Below, piece after piece: positions 44,656 to 56,095 of a DNA stretch of 64,000 nucleotides. Position 1 is the stretch's first letter. Every line of letters begins with the position of its first letter. This stretch comes from Cryptomeria japonica (Eukaryota; Streptophyta; Pinopsida; Cupressales; Cupressaceae). The DNA lies in contig NC_081413.1 of the NCBI RefSeq assembly GCF_030272615.1, positions 609,405,209 to 609,469,208 on the forward strand. The letters run 5' to 3'. Position numbers and translations under genes: made by a program. Below the pieces are notes generated by a model. It searched no databases, was not told the DNA's origin, and saw only the letters and a list, made by a program, of their open reading frames with translations.

Positions 44656-45903
44656 CTAGGCAACACTTAGAAGGTTGTGTCTGAGACCATCAACCCAATA
44701 CACATTGTCAGCACTACTCTTTCCATTCAGAGAGATGGACCCTCTGCCCTTGACCATGCATGGTGCATCATTGCCAAAGCGAACCACACCACCATCACAC
44801 TCCTCCAAGGATAGAAACTTGCTCCAGTCACCAGTCATATGGTGAGAACAACCACTGTCAATGATCCACTCATTGGAATTATCAAACTGGGAGACAAGAG
44901 CCTTCTTGTCTGACACATCTTCTTTGACAGCAACAAACACAATATCTTCATTTTCTTCATCCTCTGATTCCTCATCTGTGACACCTTCATCAACTGCCAC
45001 AAAACAGTTTCTCTGGTTTCCTCCTTTGAACTTCTTGAACCTTTTCGGTTTGTCCTTGTTGTCGCCATTTGGACAATTTACAGCAATATGTCCTATCTGG
45101 TTACAAGAAAAGCATTTCAAAGGAAGCTTACCTTTGTATTTGTCAGTTCCTTTAGGAAGTTTCCTGGCAAGAAGAGCTTCGAATGCCATCAGAATCTCCT
45201 CATCATCCATTTCTCTGCTTTGTCTTGGTTCACCACTAGTGCTAGCTTCTTTTCCTTTTCTGGATGGTACACCAGAAGCTTTAAAAGCTGATTCAGTCTT
45301 TTGAACACTGCCATCAAAGCTATTTAGCTCATAGGCTGTCAACTTTGCAATGATGGAGTCTAGGGACACCTTAGTCTTGTCTATTGATCTTAGCTCCTGA
45401 ATAGCAGCAACCCTTATTGCATAGACCAACAATAGGGATCTCAGGACTTTGCTTAGCACAGTGGAATTTTCTATTTTACCACCTACACTCTTGATATCTC
45501 CAACAACGGTTTTGATTCTTATTTCATACTGTTGAATGGTCTCACCTTCAACCATCTGCATATCTTCAAACTTCCCTCTAAGGCTTTCTTCCTTAGCTTG
45601 TTTTACATGCTCATCACCGCCATAGATATTTTCAAGAGTATCCCATACCTCTTTGGGATTTACCTTATTTTGGACATCAATAAACTCAATGTCAGATAAA
45701 CTACTAATTAGGGCTTCCATGACTTGCCCATTCTCCTGTATCTCTCTCTTCTAGTCATCAGTGAGAGTACCGATAGGGGCAACATAGGCATTCTCAACAT
45801 AGCTCCAGTGTTGAGCACCCATGCTTCTGATGAATATCTTCATTCTATCTTTCCATATACTGAAATTTTCTCTATTAAACTTTGGACCTTCCCTCTTCAT
45901 CAT
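44656..45903 (-). pseudogene. copia-3 gag and protease
   Basis: The likely start is the ATG pair at 45898-45903, reading KFNRENFSIWKDRM. One stop lies near 45752, then a long open run of 354 codons: gag core (KEVWDTLENIYGGDEHVKQ, TIQQYEIRIKTVVGDIKSVGG), an acidic/Ser linker, an intact CCHC knuckle CFSCNQIGHIAVNC (about 45072-45113), an acidic region (DEESEDEENED), and the protease with an intact site WIIDSGCSHHMTGDW. It ends at TAG 44656-44658 within LLSVA.LND. Confidence 0.9.
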
Positions 45904-45960
45904 TAGATTGGGATCTTTACCTCAAGCAGTTAAGCTTATAACACAGAGGACCTGAAGGAC

Positions 45961-45972
45961 GCTCTGATACCA
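45961..45972 (-). other. copia-3 primer binding site
   Basis: GCTCTGATACCA on the plus strand equals TGGTATCAGAGC on the element strand, an exact tRNA-Met-type primer site, two bases from the LTR. Confidence 0.9.
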
Positions 45973-45974
45973 AT

Positions 45975-47409
45975 TAATAACTCAATGATGAACTGATAGT
46001 ACTAACCCAGTACTGAGAGGGGGGGTGAATCAGTACAGACAAAAATACAGTCCTAAATCGGTTTGATAGTAGACACTTCAACTGACTGGCAAACAATGAC
46101 ACCGGTTTGAAACAGAGTGCAACCGGTAAAGCTAAGACTAACTGAGACAAGCATTAACCGGTTACTCACTTAGCTTTTCACTCACCTCAAGACTACCCTA
46201 CCATTTCACCCTTATGCATAAATAGGTAATCTATCATATGCTTGACAGACAATAGCAAAGCATCACAAGATAAAAGCATCACACATGACACATATTTTTC
46301 ACGTGGAAACCCAATTGGGAAAAACCACGGTGAGGATGAATACCCACAAGCTGTTTTTGAACTCTTTAGAAGTCCGCTCTGTTAGGAGCCTTGTCCAGTT
46401 AGAGACATTACGATAGGTTCTGCTAGGAACCAATCCTATTAGAGATCACCTGGTTAAGGGATGGCTAGAATACCCGGTTAAGGGTTAAACCCTGTTAAAG
46501 GTTACCTTGTTAGAGGATTTCAAGAACTCAATAGCTAAAGGATTTCGAACTCAATAGCTTTGAATTACCCTCTTAAAGGATTTACAGCAAGTCGGTTAAG
46601 GCTACCCTATTAAGGGATTTTCCAACTATTGAGGTGGTTAGAGATCAATAGGTATTACAATGATCTGGTAACAACACTCAATGCCAATGCAGATCCACTT
46701 AAGCTGCTCTTCACCTTCTGCACTTACACTCTGCAGGTATCACTTCTCTCATTTTGGTTTGGCAAGAATCACGTATCCCTTCTCTTGGATACTCACACAC
46801 AACTTTTGCCAACAACCCTAGAAAGAGTCACAACATCGACCTTATAGGAAAATAGTTAGGTCGGTAGCATAAACCCTAAACCCTGAACCTATTAGGTTAA
46901 GGAATTCAAACGGTTCAATCCTGACCATTGAGCACACTGCATTAATCTCCATCATTTGTTTTTCACCGATTTCATGGTGGTTGATAACCCATCACACGTT
47001 ATCACTGTTTACAAACTTCACACATTCCCAAGGTAGATAGGAACAATCTTCTTCATGCAAGATCCTTCACGCACACAAGGCTTACGTGGCAACATGATCT
47101 GTTCTTTATTATCATGCTAACTCACCACACAAAGTCACTGGTTGAGCCACACAGGCTTGAAGCACTTCAACCGGAAACACTAAAGTTGAGACTACCAACC
47201 AGTAGTCATACAACACTTCCATGTGTCGGTTCCCATAACCATATGTCGGTTCACCTTGAACAAGCACACCGCTTCACTTTGGCACAAATGTCGATTCACA
47301 GTGTTATACCAGTTCTCTCATATACCGGTTCTCACCTCTTCAACATGTTGACATCAATGACAACATACAATGTCATTATGTCCTCATACCGGTTCACATA
47401 ATGCCAACA
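45975..47409 (-). repeat. copia-3 right (5') LTR
   Basis: 1435 bp, near-identical to the left LTR except for a 66-bp deletion matching 40375-40440 of the left copy. It begins TAATAACTC where the left copy begins TGATAACTC. The conserved motif lies at 46300-46330. Confidence 0.92.
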
Positions 47410-47846
47410 CGGAAGTTATCTTACCTTTGGAGGTCGAGATTCCATCCCTATGAGTCTCCTTATAGCACCTGATAGATGATGAACCATACACAGTTTCTAG
47501 GTTGCATTAACTTGAGATGCTAGATGAAAGGCATCAGACATCTTTGACACATTTGCAAGCATATCAAAACCGTCTTCGTCGCACCTATAACAAGAAAGTC
47601 AAAGGGCGACATTTCGAAGTGCGAGACTTAGTCCTAAAAGCCAACCCTAAGAATTCACAATCTACTAAGATCATCAAAGGCAAATTTGAACCTAATTGGG
47701 TTGGCCCTTTCATCATAACTGCAACATATGGTTCAGGTGCTTATTAGCTTGCAACCCCGAAGGGAGAACCACTATCAGATCCTGTGAACAACATGCACCT
47801 CCAGAAGTATCATACAGAGGTTTCTTTTAGAAGTTCTTCAATATGA
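47410..47846 (+). pseudogene. tat-1 integrase, C-terminal part
   Basis: Continues after copia-3: LPLEVEIPS, then HQTSLTHLQAYQNRLRRTYNKKV, RDLVLKANPKN and GKFEPNWVGPFIITATYGSGAY (a stop follows), ending PVNNMHLQKYHTEVSF and TGA at 47844-47846. This is the usual C-terminal end of Tat-lineage integrase. It pairs with the same region of tat-2 at 63680-64000. Confidence 0.85.
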
Positions 47847-49344
47847 TCCTGAAAAAAAAATGAAAAATAAATAAACAAATAAATAAAAATAAATTATTTG
47901 CCCTCTAGTGAAAACTTGGCAAACAAATGCTTTGGGAAAGTACCGTGGTGAAAACTTGGGAAACAGACGCCATGTGTAGCAATGTCATTGCTTCGTTGTC
48001 TATCATGATTCTCTCTGTACATAGCACAAAGTTTTATCACGCCTATCCATTTCGCTAACATAACTGTCCAAATTGTGATTGGTCAGCATTAATGTCTTTT
48101 TTTGTCAATTGCCAATCCCTATACATATATTTTGGTCACTGTACATATTTTGGACCTCACTTGGGGACAAATCCCTTGTCATGATCAATTGACGGAGTTA
48201 TCATAGTGAATAGCTCAGAGGCTATGACATGTACATAACTTTTAAAGTCTTGAAAAAATCCATAAAAATCGAATAAAGTCCTGAAAAAATCAATAAAAAA
48301 ATTGAAAAATGACTTGAAATAATCCCAAAAACATTCATAAAATGTCCTAAAAAATCACTAAAAATAAAAAAGTGTCCTAAAATAATTACAAAAAAATTAT
48401 AAAATGTCCTAAAAAAAGCATAAAAAAATAAAACATTCAAAAACCCTAAAAAATTGAAAACATGAAAAATCCAAAAACAAACATTTTTGTTTCATTTCAC
48501 CAATAAATTGTCCCTTTTGTACATAGATAGACATCTACATAAACATCAGACAGAAAACACATAAAACATTGTGCTTCACAAATCATACATCAATAGATGA
48601 ACTATTCAACCAACCAAGCATTCAAGTTGATTAAACTTGTCCTATCAATCAACAATATCAACATTATCATGGGTCTTGTGCAGGGTGAGGTATACTCAAA
48701 ACCAGACTATGTCCTGTCTTAGAAGAGGTACTCCATTTCTCGAAACCAGATAGCATGATTGTTCTTTCACTATAATATTATCACCTTTTGGCAATGAAGA
48801 TCAGAATGTTTGTTTGACTTGCTTGGATTTGTGAGTCGTGTCTTTCATTGATTTATCTTTGATCATGTTCTCATGTCACTCGATGATGTCACTAAGTGAT
48901 TTAGAGTGGTCAGGATGGTTCATGATCGTTTCTATTTTTGGAGTGTTTCATAAATTTTTGGGGCATGTATGTCTTCAATGTCTGTGATAAGTAAGTTCAC
49001 TTTGTGAACGCCACACATACCTCGACCTTTGACACACGTATTGTCTTAGGTAGTTTTTGACTCATTCCTTGTCTACAATGTGTTTGTTTTACTCAAAGGG
49101 ATTGCTTATCACTTTGGCCTTCAATGCCACGATGCGCTGCATCCATTTTGCAATATTAAATAAAGGCTCTCACCTACTCTTTGTGCATTTGTGAAAGCAA
49201 GGATTTTCTTCACCACTAACTCTTCTCCATCTAATTTCCTCTAACAAACATTTCTTCTTTCAGTCATTGCAGTCATCTTGGTCTAGTCTTGATATTATTT
49301 TCGATAAATTGGCCTCTTTTCTGCCCAATTCCTTGAGGGGGGGC
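47847..49344 (+). other. tat-1 3' non-coding region
   Basis: Between integrase and the presumed LTR. It contains paired segments TGAAAACTTGG.AAACA(A/G) at about 47910 and 47951, then a low-complexity run of units like TCCTAAAAAAT..TAAAAA at 48240-48480. CCTTGAGGGGGGGC at 49331-49344 is the candidate polypurine tract. No gene is seen; frames at 48222-48440 and 49267-49491 are chance. Confidence 0.5.
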
Positions 49345-50511
49345 ATCCATATATGTTGTCATTGTTTGGGGAATATTTCTTTGTTGTTCTTTAAAACAAC
49401 ACTCATAATCGCATTGTCTCAAAGAAGGCCAAAATGTACACATCTAAAATTGGTCAACGCTTGCGGGTCATACTTTAACATGTTTGTGTGACCATATTTT
49501 AGGGTTTTCTCATCCTATTAACATTTATTCTATGCCGCACACTTGATCTTTATTATTTTTTGACATTTTTCCATTCTTCTTTGTTTCTTGCATTTGTCGC
49601 ATTTTCAATTAGGTCTTGTCAACATTATCATTATCAATTACGATCTTTTGATTATTATCAATATTATCATGTCAATTGGACATCGTCAACCCTTCTCAAT
49701 GTCGAATTAGGGTTTTGTCCTGATCAATCATCAATTTATCAATCTCTTATCAATTTGCGATCGATTTGTCATTGGTATTTGGTCATTCGACCTTCATCAA
49801 GTCGACGTTTTATCAATCTTTGATCGATTTGTCATCGATCTCAATCAATCATCATTTCTTGTCAATTTGGATCGATTAGTCATTGGTCCTCATTAATTGG
49901 CGTCTATCAATTTCATCTTTGTCAATCTTCATCAATTCATCATTAATATTTATCAATCAACATCGAGACTTTATCAATTATCCAAGTTTCATCATTAATT
50001 CATGATCAAATCGACCCTATATCAATTATCTTTTGTCATGACCTAATTATTGCCCTTGCATTTCTAATTCATCTCTTAAGGTTTTGTGATTTAATAATTT
50101 ATTCCTATTTGTCATTTTCCCTCTAAGTTAAATAATTTATTAATTTATCCTAAGTCTTCTTGTCACAATTAAATATTTATTTAATTGGTTAATTAATTCC
50201 CCCTCTTTTGTGAATTAATTAATGAATGGAAACTTATTAATTAATTCACCTAATTTACTAATTTCCTAATTTATAATTTCATCACTATCTAATTTTCTAA
50301 TTTCTAAATCATCATTTCCACCTAATTTCCTAATTGCTAAATCCTAATTTCCAACTAATTATCTCTCTCAAGTGGCTCCTATTTTTTTGCTTTAATTTGG
50401 AAGCATGTTTCCTTATTCCTCATGAGTTTGGATATGGCATCTTATCCTAACATTAGATTTGATGTCTAGTCTTATCCTCTTGCATGGAAAGTGTGCAATG
50501 GCATTTCTTTC

Positions 50512-51606
50512 TGATGAATACTAAGAGGGGGGGATGAATTAGTATGCCAAGAATCTTCGCACTTAAACACTTTGCAAGACTAGCAGTAAACCGGTAAAAT
50601 AGTTTAACAGACAAACCAGTTAACAAACATGCAGAAAAAATAGCTAATAATGCATTCACCCATAGAAGCACAAACACCATAACACAAGATATTTTGGCAT
50701 GGAAACCCAAATGGGAAAAACCAAAGTGAGATGGAACTCACAAGTCACTATCTGCAGAATAGGAACCAGATCGGTTAAGGTCTTACAGTGTTCTTTACCA
50801 GAACAGATCCTGTTAGGAATCTCAATCTCTGTTAGGAGACAAGTCCTATTAAAGACTACCTTGCTAGAGGATTTTAGATCCACAGATGTGAACCACCTTG
50901 TTAGAGGATTTACAAGAGGTTTTTGGGCCTACCCGGTTAAGGGCTACAAACTTGTCAAAGATGTGAGTATTCAACAAGTGTTTGATCTAGCTAATAGCAC
51001 TGACTGCTCGGTTAGATCCTTGATAGCTCGTTCTTAATGCACTATTGCATTACTTCAATCTTCTACACATCCATAATCTCTCCAACTCCTCAACCACCTT
51101 AAACCCTAGCCACAATATCAACTATCGCAACAACAATAACAACAACAACCTAAAACCCTAGACATGATGTCCTTATAAAAGAAATTGATTTCATGTCGAT
51201 CCAATAGGATTACATCACAATTTCCTAGGTTCAATGAACCTAGGCATACTAGGTAATACGTCACAAAAAGCATCGCTACAAAATCGGCACCGTCAAACAA
51301 TCGGTGGGTGGTAACTCATCACAAAGTATTATCGGTTCATACGAAATGCCGATTGTTGGTTTGACAAAAATGAACACTGGTAGAAATGTGTTATGCCGCT
51401 TTAATCCCTCGTACCGCTTGAGGTCAACATGTCGCTTCAGACCGGGAAACACATTCTACAAAACATCAATAGTCTAAAGACTATAATACAACATACCGGT
51501 TGGAACAAATACCGGTTGTGCTTTAACTCATACATATAAAGAGGATCTCAATGCAAGTGTGTGTCCATCAATAACAATCACAACATAAACATAAAAAATG
51601 CCAACA
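50512..51606 (-). repeat. Solo LTR of a Copia-type element
   Basis: 1095 bp, TGATGAATACTAAGAGG...AATGCCAACA, flanked by CTTTC at 50507-50511 and 51607-51611. It shares with the copia-3 LTR the AATGCCAACA end, the 'GAGGGGGGGATGAATTAGTA' opening and the GGAAACCC..ATGGGAAAAACC motif at 50698-50730. On the minus strand it starts TGTTGGCATT. No internal coding region remains. Confidence 0.88.
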
Positions 51607-52462
51607 CTTTCTAAATTTGATTTTTCTCATTTTTTAATCCAATTACCTTTCATATCATTTAATTGAATAAATCATTTTATTTAATTAAAAACCCTTCTCT
51701 CTCCTTTTAATTAAATTTACATTTAATTAAATTATTCACTCCAAATAAATAAATCTAATTTATTTAAATCCCTCACTTGCAACCATAATTGAAATAAATT
51801 AATTTTATTTTAATTAAATTCTATTTTCCCCACCCACTTGCATTTTCCTAAATCTCCCACTTGCCTCCTAAATCCCCTTCCTAAATTCTTCTAGAACCCG
51901 TCTAATCCTAATCAATTAACCTAAACCTTTCAATTATCCCCTTTCACTAAATTTGAGGATGTCACTTCTCAAATTTGGAGTAAAGTTTTCCAAAGGCATT
52001 AAAGCCTTTACGCCTTAAACAAGCTAACTTGTTGAATACCCCCAAATTTGGAAGGACTCTTACAAATTTGTCCCCAAAGTCTTTCAAACCATTAATGGTT
52101 AACTAACCATTTGTGGCATGTTTAGAGACTTTTTGCCCAACTCAACCCTCATCTAACCATAGGGTCTCATCAAGCATTCATTGCTTTGACTATGGTTATC
52201 CCTTTAACCCTTGCACAAGAGTTTATCCTTTGGGTAAAAGCTTTATCCAATGGGTAATCTTAGCTTAACCTTAACCCTTACCTCCTAAGGTAACCATGAG
52301 GTCTTCTCAAGCATTTAATGTTTCTTACATCCCCTCTCAAGTAGTCTTATGTTGACAATTGTCACCATTTCATTGGTGAGAATTGTAAACATGGATTGAT
52401 AACTTTCAATCCCGACCGTTGATAAGATCATCCAATCTTGACCATCCATTGCCCTATTTTTC

Positions 52463-52472
52463 CTATAAATAG
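52463..52472 (+). promoter_or_regulatory. TATA box of the Tat LTR
   Basis: CTATAAATAG in the right half of the LTR, about 490 bases before the leader; the likely core promoter of tat-2. Confidence 0.6.
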
Positions 52473-53035
52473 AGCCCTCGTTTCCTCATTCTCATCATCC
52501 AAGTCTTTAGCATCACACTTATACTCATTTTTAGCAAAGCATTTAATCTCTCTTTGAAATAGAAATAATCTAATAAACATTTTAGAAGCATTTCTATCAT
52601 CATAGCTAATCATATAAACTAGTATATCATGTTAGGATAGTTTTTTACTCATCTTTTCATCTTATCATCACTAGTTTAGATCATATTGGTTAAAATCATG
52701 CATAGATAGGATTGCATTCATATTAATATTGATCAAAAGCATCCCTCATTCTCATGATTGTCATCCCTAAGTCACTTCGCTCAGTGATCTGAGAGCAAAG
52801 GCATTGGCTTGAGGGGTCTTGTGAGATAGAGAATAATGGAACACCCCTTGGGAAGTTGAGCTATTCCATGTAGCTCCATAACTTGCACCAAGAGTCCCAT
52901 TGGTGTGGACAAGTCATTGAATTTTGTAATCTTCATTTCATTACACTGCTTTTCTCGCATACATTTATGGCACCCACCGTGGGGCATAACCCCATTTATC
53001 AAATCGTTTTTTATGTAGGACTAACTCTTCAGGTA

Positions 53036-53290
53036 CGCGAGAAACTAGAATCAATGCATAGCGAGCATGATTTAGTGCATCCAGTCGATACTTCAGTGCA
53101 TCTGACAGACTGTTTAGCGCATTGAAACCACCTTTTAGCACGTCAAAGCTTAACTTTAGCGCATAATCATTTTCTTTTTTCCTGTAGGTTTCAACGCTTA
53201 AATTAAACAGTTCAACGCATTCAGACAACATTTTAACGCATCAAAGCTTTTCTGTAGCGCATCAAGTCCATTCTGTAGCGCATAGCAGAC
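53036..53290 (+). repeat. AGCGCAT repeat block 1
   Basis: About ten copies of a short motif TTTAGCGCAT and variants (TTTAGTGCAT, TTCAACGCAT, TGTAGCGCAT) spaced roughly 20-35 bases, for example at 53128, 53154, 53253 and 53275. Confidence 0.75.
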
Positions 53291-54796
53291 ACAAGCAGAA
53301 AATAAAATTGTAACAGAAGCTTAAAATAAACTTGTAGAAGTCCACAAAACAAAACAAAGATTTGCTAACTGTTTTACTGCAGGTGCCTAACGATTTCTTT
53401 GCAGGGTGGAGAGATTATTTTCATTTTACAAGAGTTAGGATTGGAGTGATTTGATAGAATTAACTTTGTTAAGTTAGTTACTTTAAATTTTCTTCATTTT
53501 CTTGTTAGCTAAAAGTGAACTTACATTTCACTTTGGGGTATCTAAAAAGAACAACAAATAAAAACCATTTTCTTGCTTTCTTAGGAGAAAAATACTTCAG
53601 TTTGGAAGCTATAAAAAGAACCAACAAACTTTACTTTTGCAAATGTTTTAAAAATAACCTCACCATCCTTTGGTGTCTAAAAGGATTCACTTTATTTTTG
53701 CAAAGATAAAGAACCTCATTTGTTAAAAAAAAATTTTAGAGGCAAACCAAAAGAGGGAAGTTCTTCCCCTTTATCGATTTTTCATTTTGTTGACCAAATC
53801 AAACTCTTTGCTTTGTTGACTAGGATTTTTATACTTAGCTTAGAAAATCATTGATTTGGAAACTAAAATGCACACCATGCTTTTTTGGAGCAACATCTCC
53901 AAATAGACTTTAGCAAATCACTACATTGAAAGGATAAAAAAGACCCTTGTTTGCCTTGTCTCGAAAGTGGAAGGTATATGCTCTCCCCTTAATTGGGTGA
54001 TCAAAAAGACAAACCACTCTTACGCTTTCAGTATTTCAAGCAATAAAACCTTTAGCAGGTCTGCCCTCTCGAGGAGCTAAAAACTCTTAAAGCCATTCTA
54101 TGGTCGGTGTGAGGGAAACGACCTAAATGGGGAACGACTTTGACACCAAGTATTCCAACCCACTATAATCAAAAGTGGAGGGTGACGAAGTCCCTTTCAA
54201 CGGTTGCATGCAGTGATTAGCCTTCCCCCAGTATCTTTAAGATACGTAAGTCTTTGTTCTAAAGGTTGGGAAGTCTCCTGAGGGAGTTTATTACTGACAG
54301 TCGATCATGAAGCCTGATTATGAACTTTAGTAGTAGAAACATTGAGCCGAGTCAGTATCCAGACATTGGCAATATCATAGTGCAAGGGTGGGAAAGAAGC
54401 TGCCCCGAAGATTACTCACCATATATCTCCCAAGATAACTACTCAATTGTGAAGCAACTCACTTTGGGTTAATTTTTGGCAAAAGGCAAAAAAACGAGCG
54501 CCCCCTAGGGGGTGACAAGGTTGTTTGAGTTGACAGAGTATAGATACTAGTGGGCTATGGTATTTTTGATGACCCTTGAATAAAGAGTCTGATTGAATTG
54601 CATTATCTGTATCCAAACCTGTTAAAACATTGGGGATTTGAACACATCCTCGCAGAATATACACTCTTTGTTTAGAATAGGCAAAATGGTTATCTTTTTC
54701 ATGTTGTGTTTGCATTTCACACTTCAGAAAATCATCCATAAAAGCTAAGAAAAAGTTAAGAATCACAGAAAAACCAACAAGTCAAAGAAAACAGGA

Positions 54797-55190
54797 CAGT
54801 TTAGCGCGTGAAAGCAACATTTTAGCGCATCTAGAGAAAAACTTAGCACTTTGAAACCATCTTTTAGCGCATCCGCGCTTCAACATAGCGCAACCATTCT
54901 AAGAACTAGCACATAATCGATTTAAACATTCGACAACTAAAACTTAGTGCTTCCTAAAAATAGCTCAGCGCTTTAAGGCAACAGCTTAGCGCTTTAGGAG
55001 CAAACAGTAGCGCTTTGAGCTCAAAAGGTAGCGCGTAGGAAGGACATATTAGTGCATCACCTATTCAGACCAAGTCAAAACAAAACAATTCAAATTAGTG
55101 TGTATAAAGGGCAGTTTAGTGCATTGAGATCTTTCTCTAGCGCATTGATAGCATTTCTTAGCGCATCTAGTCTCTGGCTTAGCGCATAGT
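54797..55190 (+). repeat. AGCGCAT repeat block 2
   Basis: About fifteen copies of the same motif family (TTTAGCGCGT, TTTAGCGCAT, CTTAGCGCTT, CAGTAGCGCTTT, CTTAGCGCAT) spaced about 20-35 bases, in the same orientation as block 1 and about 1.5 kb after it. Confidence 0.75.
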
Positions 55191-56095
55191 CGAAACTAAG
55201 AAAACAGAGAACAAACATAAACTTTTTTTGGAAAAATTTAAACATGGTTTAGAAAGTCATTTCAATCTACACTCAATTTCATCATGCAGAAATTCAAATT
55301 AGAGTGTCAGAGCTATTCCAAAACAATCAAAACAAGATATTCTTAGAACAAAAGTTGTCAAGTCCAAAACTAGTAAAAGGATAAACCCATTTTTCTATCA
55401 AAATAAGGTAACATCATCACACATCAAAAGGTCCTCCAAACAAATGGATTTCATCCTTAAAACATACTTGTTTCAAACTAAAGTTGTCAAATTGAGTTTC
55501 CATATCAGGAAAGCTCTTATTCCATAACATTTGACGCACTTTATCGTGAGGGGGCATCTAAACCTTCATTTGATAAAAGTAGACTTAAGTTTCCAAACAA
55601 GGTATCTTAATCCAAAACAAATCAAAGGAAACCATTGATCACCTGTGTATGACTAATCCTCATATTCTGAGAAGAAAAAGAATTCATCATAACACTAAGT
55701 TAAGGAAACAACAACCTAGTTCCCACAAACTTGCTAAAAGGAATAGATTTCTATACATCAATCGCCAACTCTTCAAATCTCATCGCACATTACTCTATCA
55801 CATGCACTTATATCTTCAAAACAAATCAAACGAATTTGACAAGGAACCATTGAGGAGTAGAGCATTCTACCAAAAAGTAGCATTCAACCAATGCTCAAAT
55901 CGTGGAGTAAAGATCAATCTGGCTTTCTTCCTAAAATTTTGCATTACTTACAACATACCTTGAATAGAACCACCAACTCTTGAGCAAAACACATAAGAGG
56001 AATTCATTCCCTTTATCACTGAAAGTTTCTACTAGATGCCCGTTGTCACTCGCTCTCAATGAAACAAACAAAGCGAACCACAACCAGAGTCCAGT

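Larger units (their letters stand above)
40111..47409 (-). mobile_element. copia-3: full-length Copia element nested in tat-1 integrase
   Basis: LTRs at 40111-41611 and 45975-47409, a primer site complement at 45961-45972 and a purine tract complement at 41612-41624. A perfect 5-bp target duplicate CGGAA lies at 40106-40110 and 47410-47414. Removing it rejoins the integrase frame (Y-A/S-.-E...LPLEVEIPS). gag, protease, integrase, RT and RNase H are all present in one frame on the minus strand, with scattered stop codons. It is the best-preserved element in the window and probably the youngest full-length one. Confidence 0.92.
49345..52963 (+). repeat. Long LTR between tat-1 and tat-2, holding a solo LTR
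   Basis: The left edge is set only by the purine tract; the right edge by the GGCACCCACCGTGGGGC leader at 52968. It is rich in TTTATTTAATTA-type blocks (50040-50380, 51640-51850). A TATA box (52463-52472) is followed by text typical of a transcription start region. Without the nested solo LTR (50512-51606) it is about 2.5 kb, a usual size for Tat LTRs. No coding domain; the frame at 49560-49823 looks like chance. Confidence 0.55.
52964..56095 (+). other. tat-2 leader between LTR and gag
   Basis: Starts with TTTATGGCACCCACCGTGGGG (primer-site region typical of Tat-lineage elements). About 3.1 kb without a convincing gene. Two blocks of AGCGCAT repeats are listed separately. The part between (53400-54780) holds only chance frames such as 53515-53709 and 54443-54766. 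A further open frame at 55649-55963 has no recognisable domain; it is a possible relic of the extra leader ORF found in some Tat elements. Confidence 0.6.

Noticed and set aside
48240-48480. Low-complexity CCTAAAAAAT run taken as a possible matrix-attachment or origin element
   Set aside because: A simple AT-rich degenerate repeat in the Tat 3' region; no specific signal found.
54443-54766. 107-codon minus-strand frame in the Tat leader
   Set aside because: No domain, opposite to the element, and overlapping unstructured leader; chance frame.
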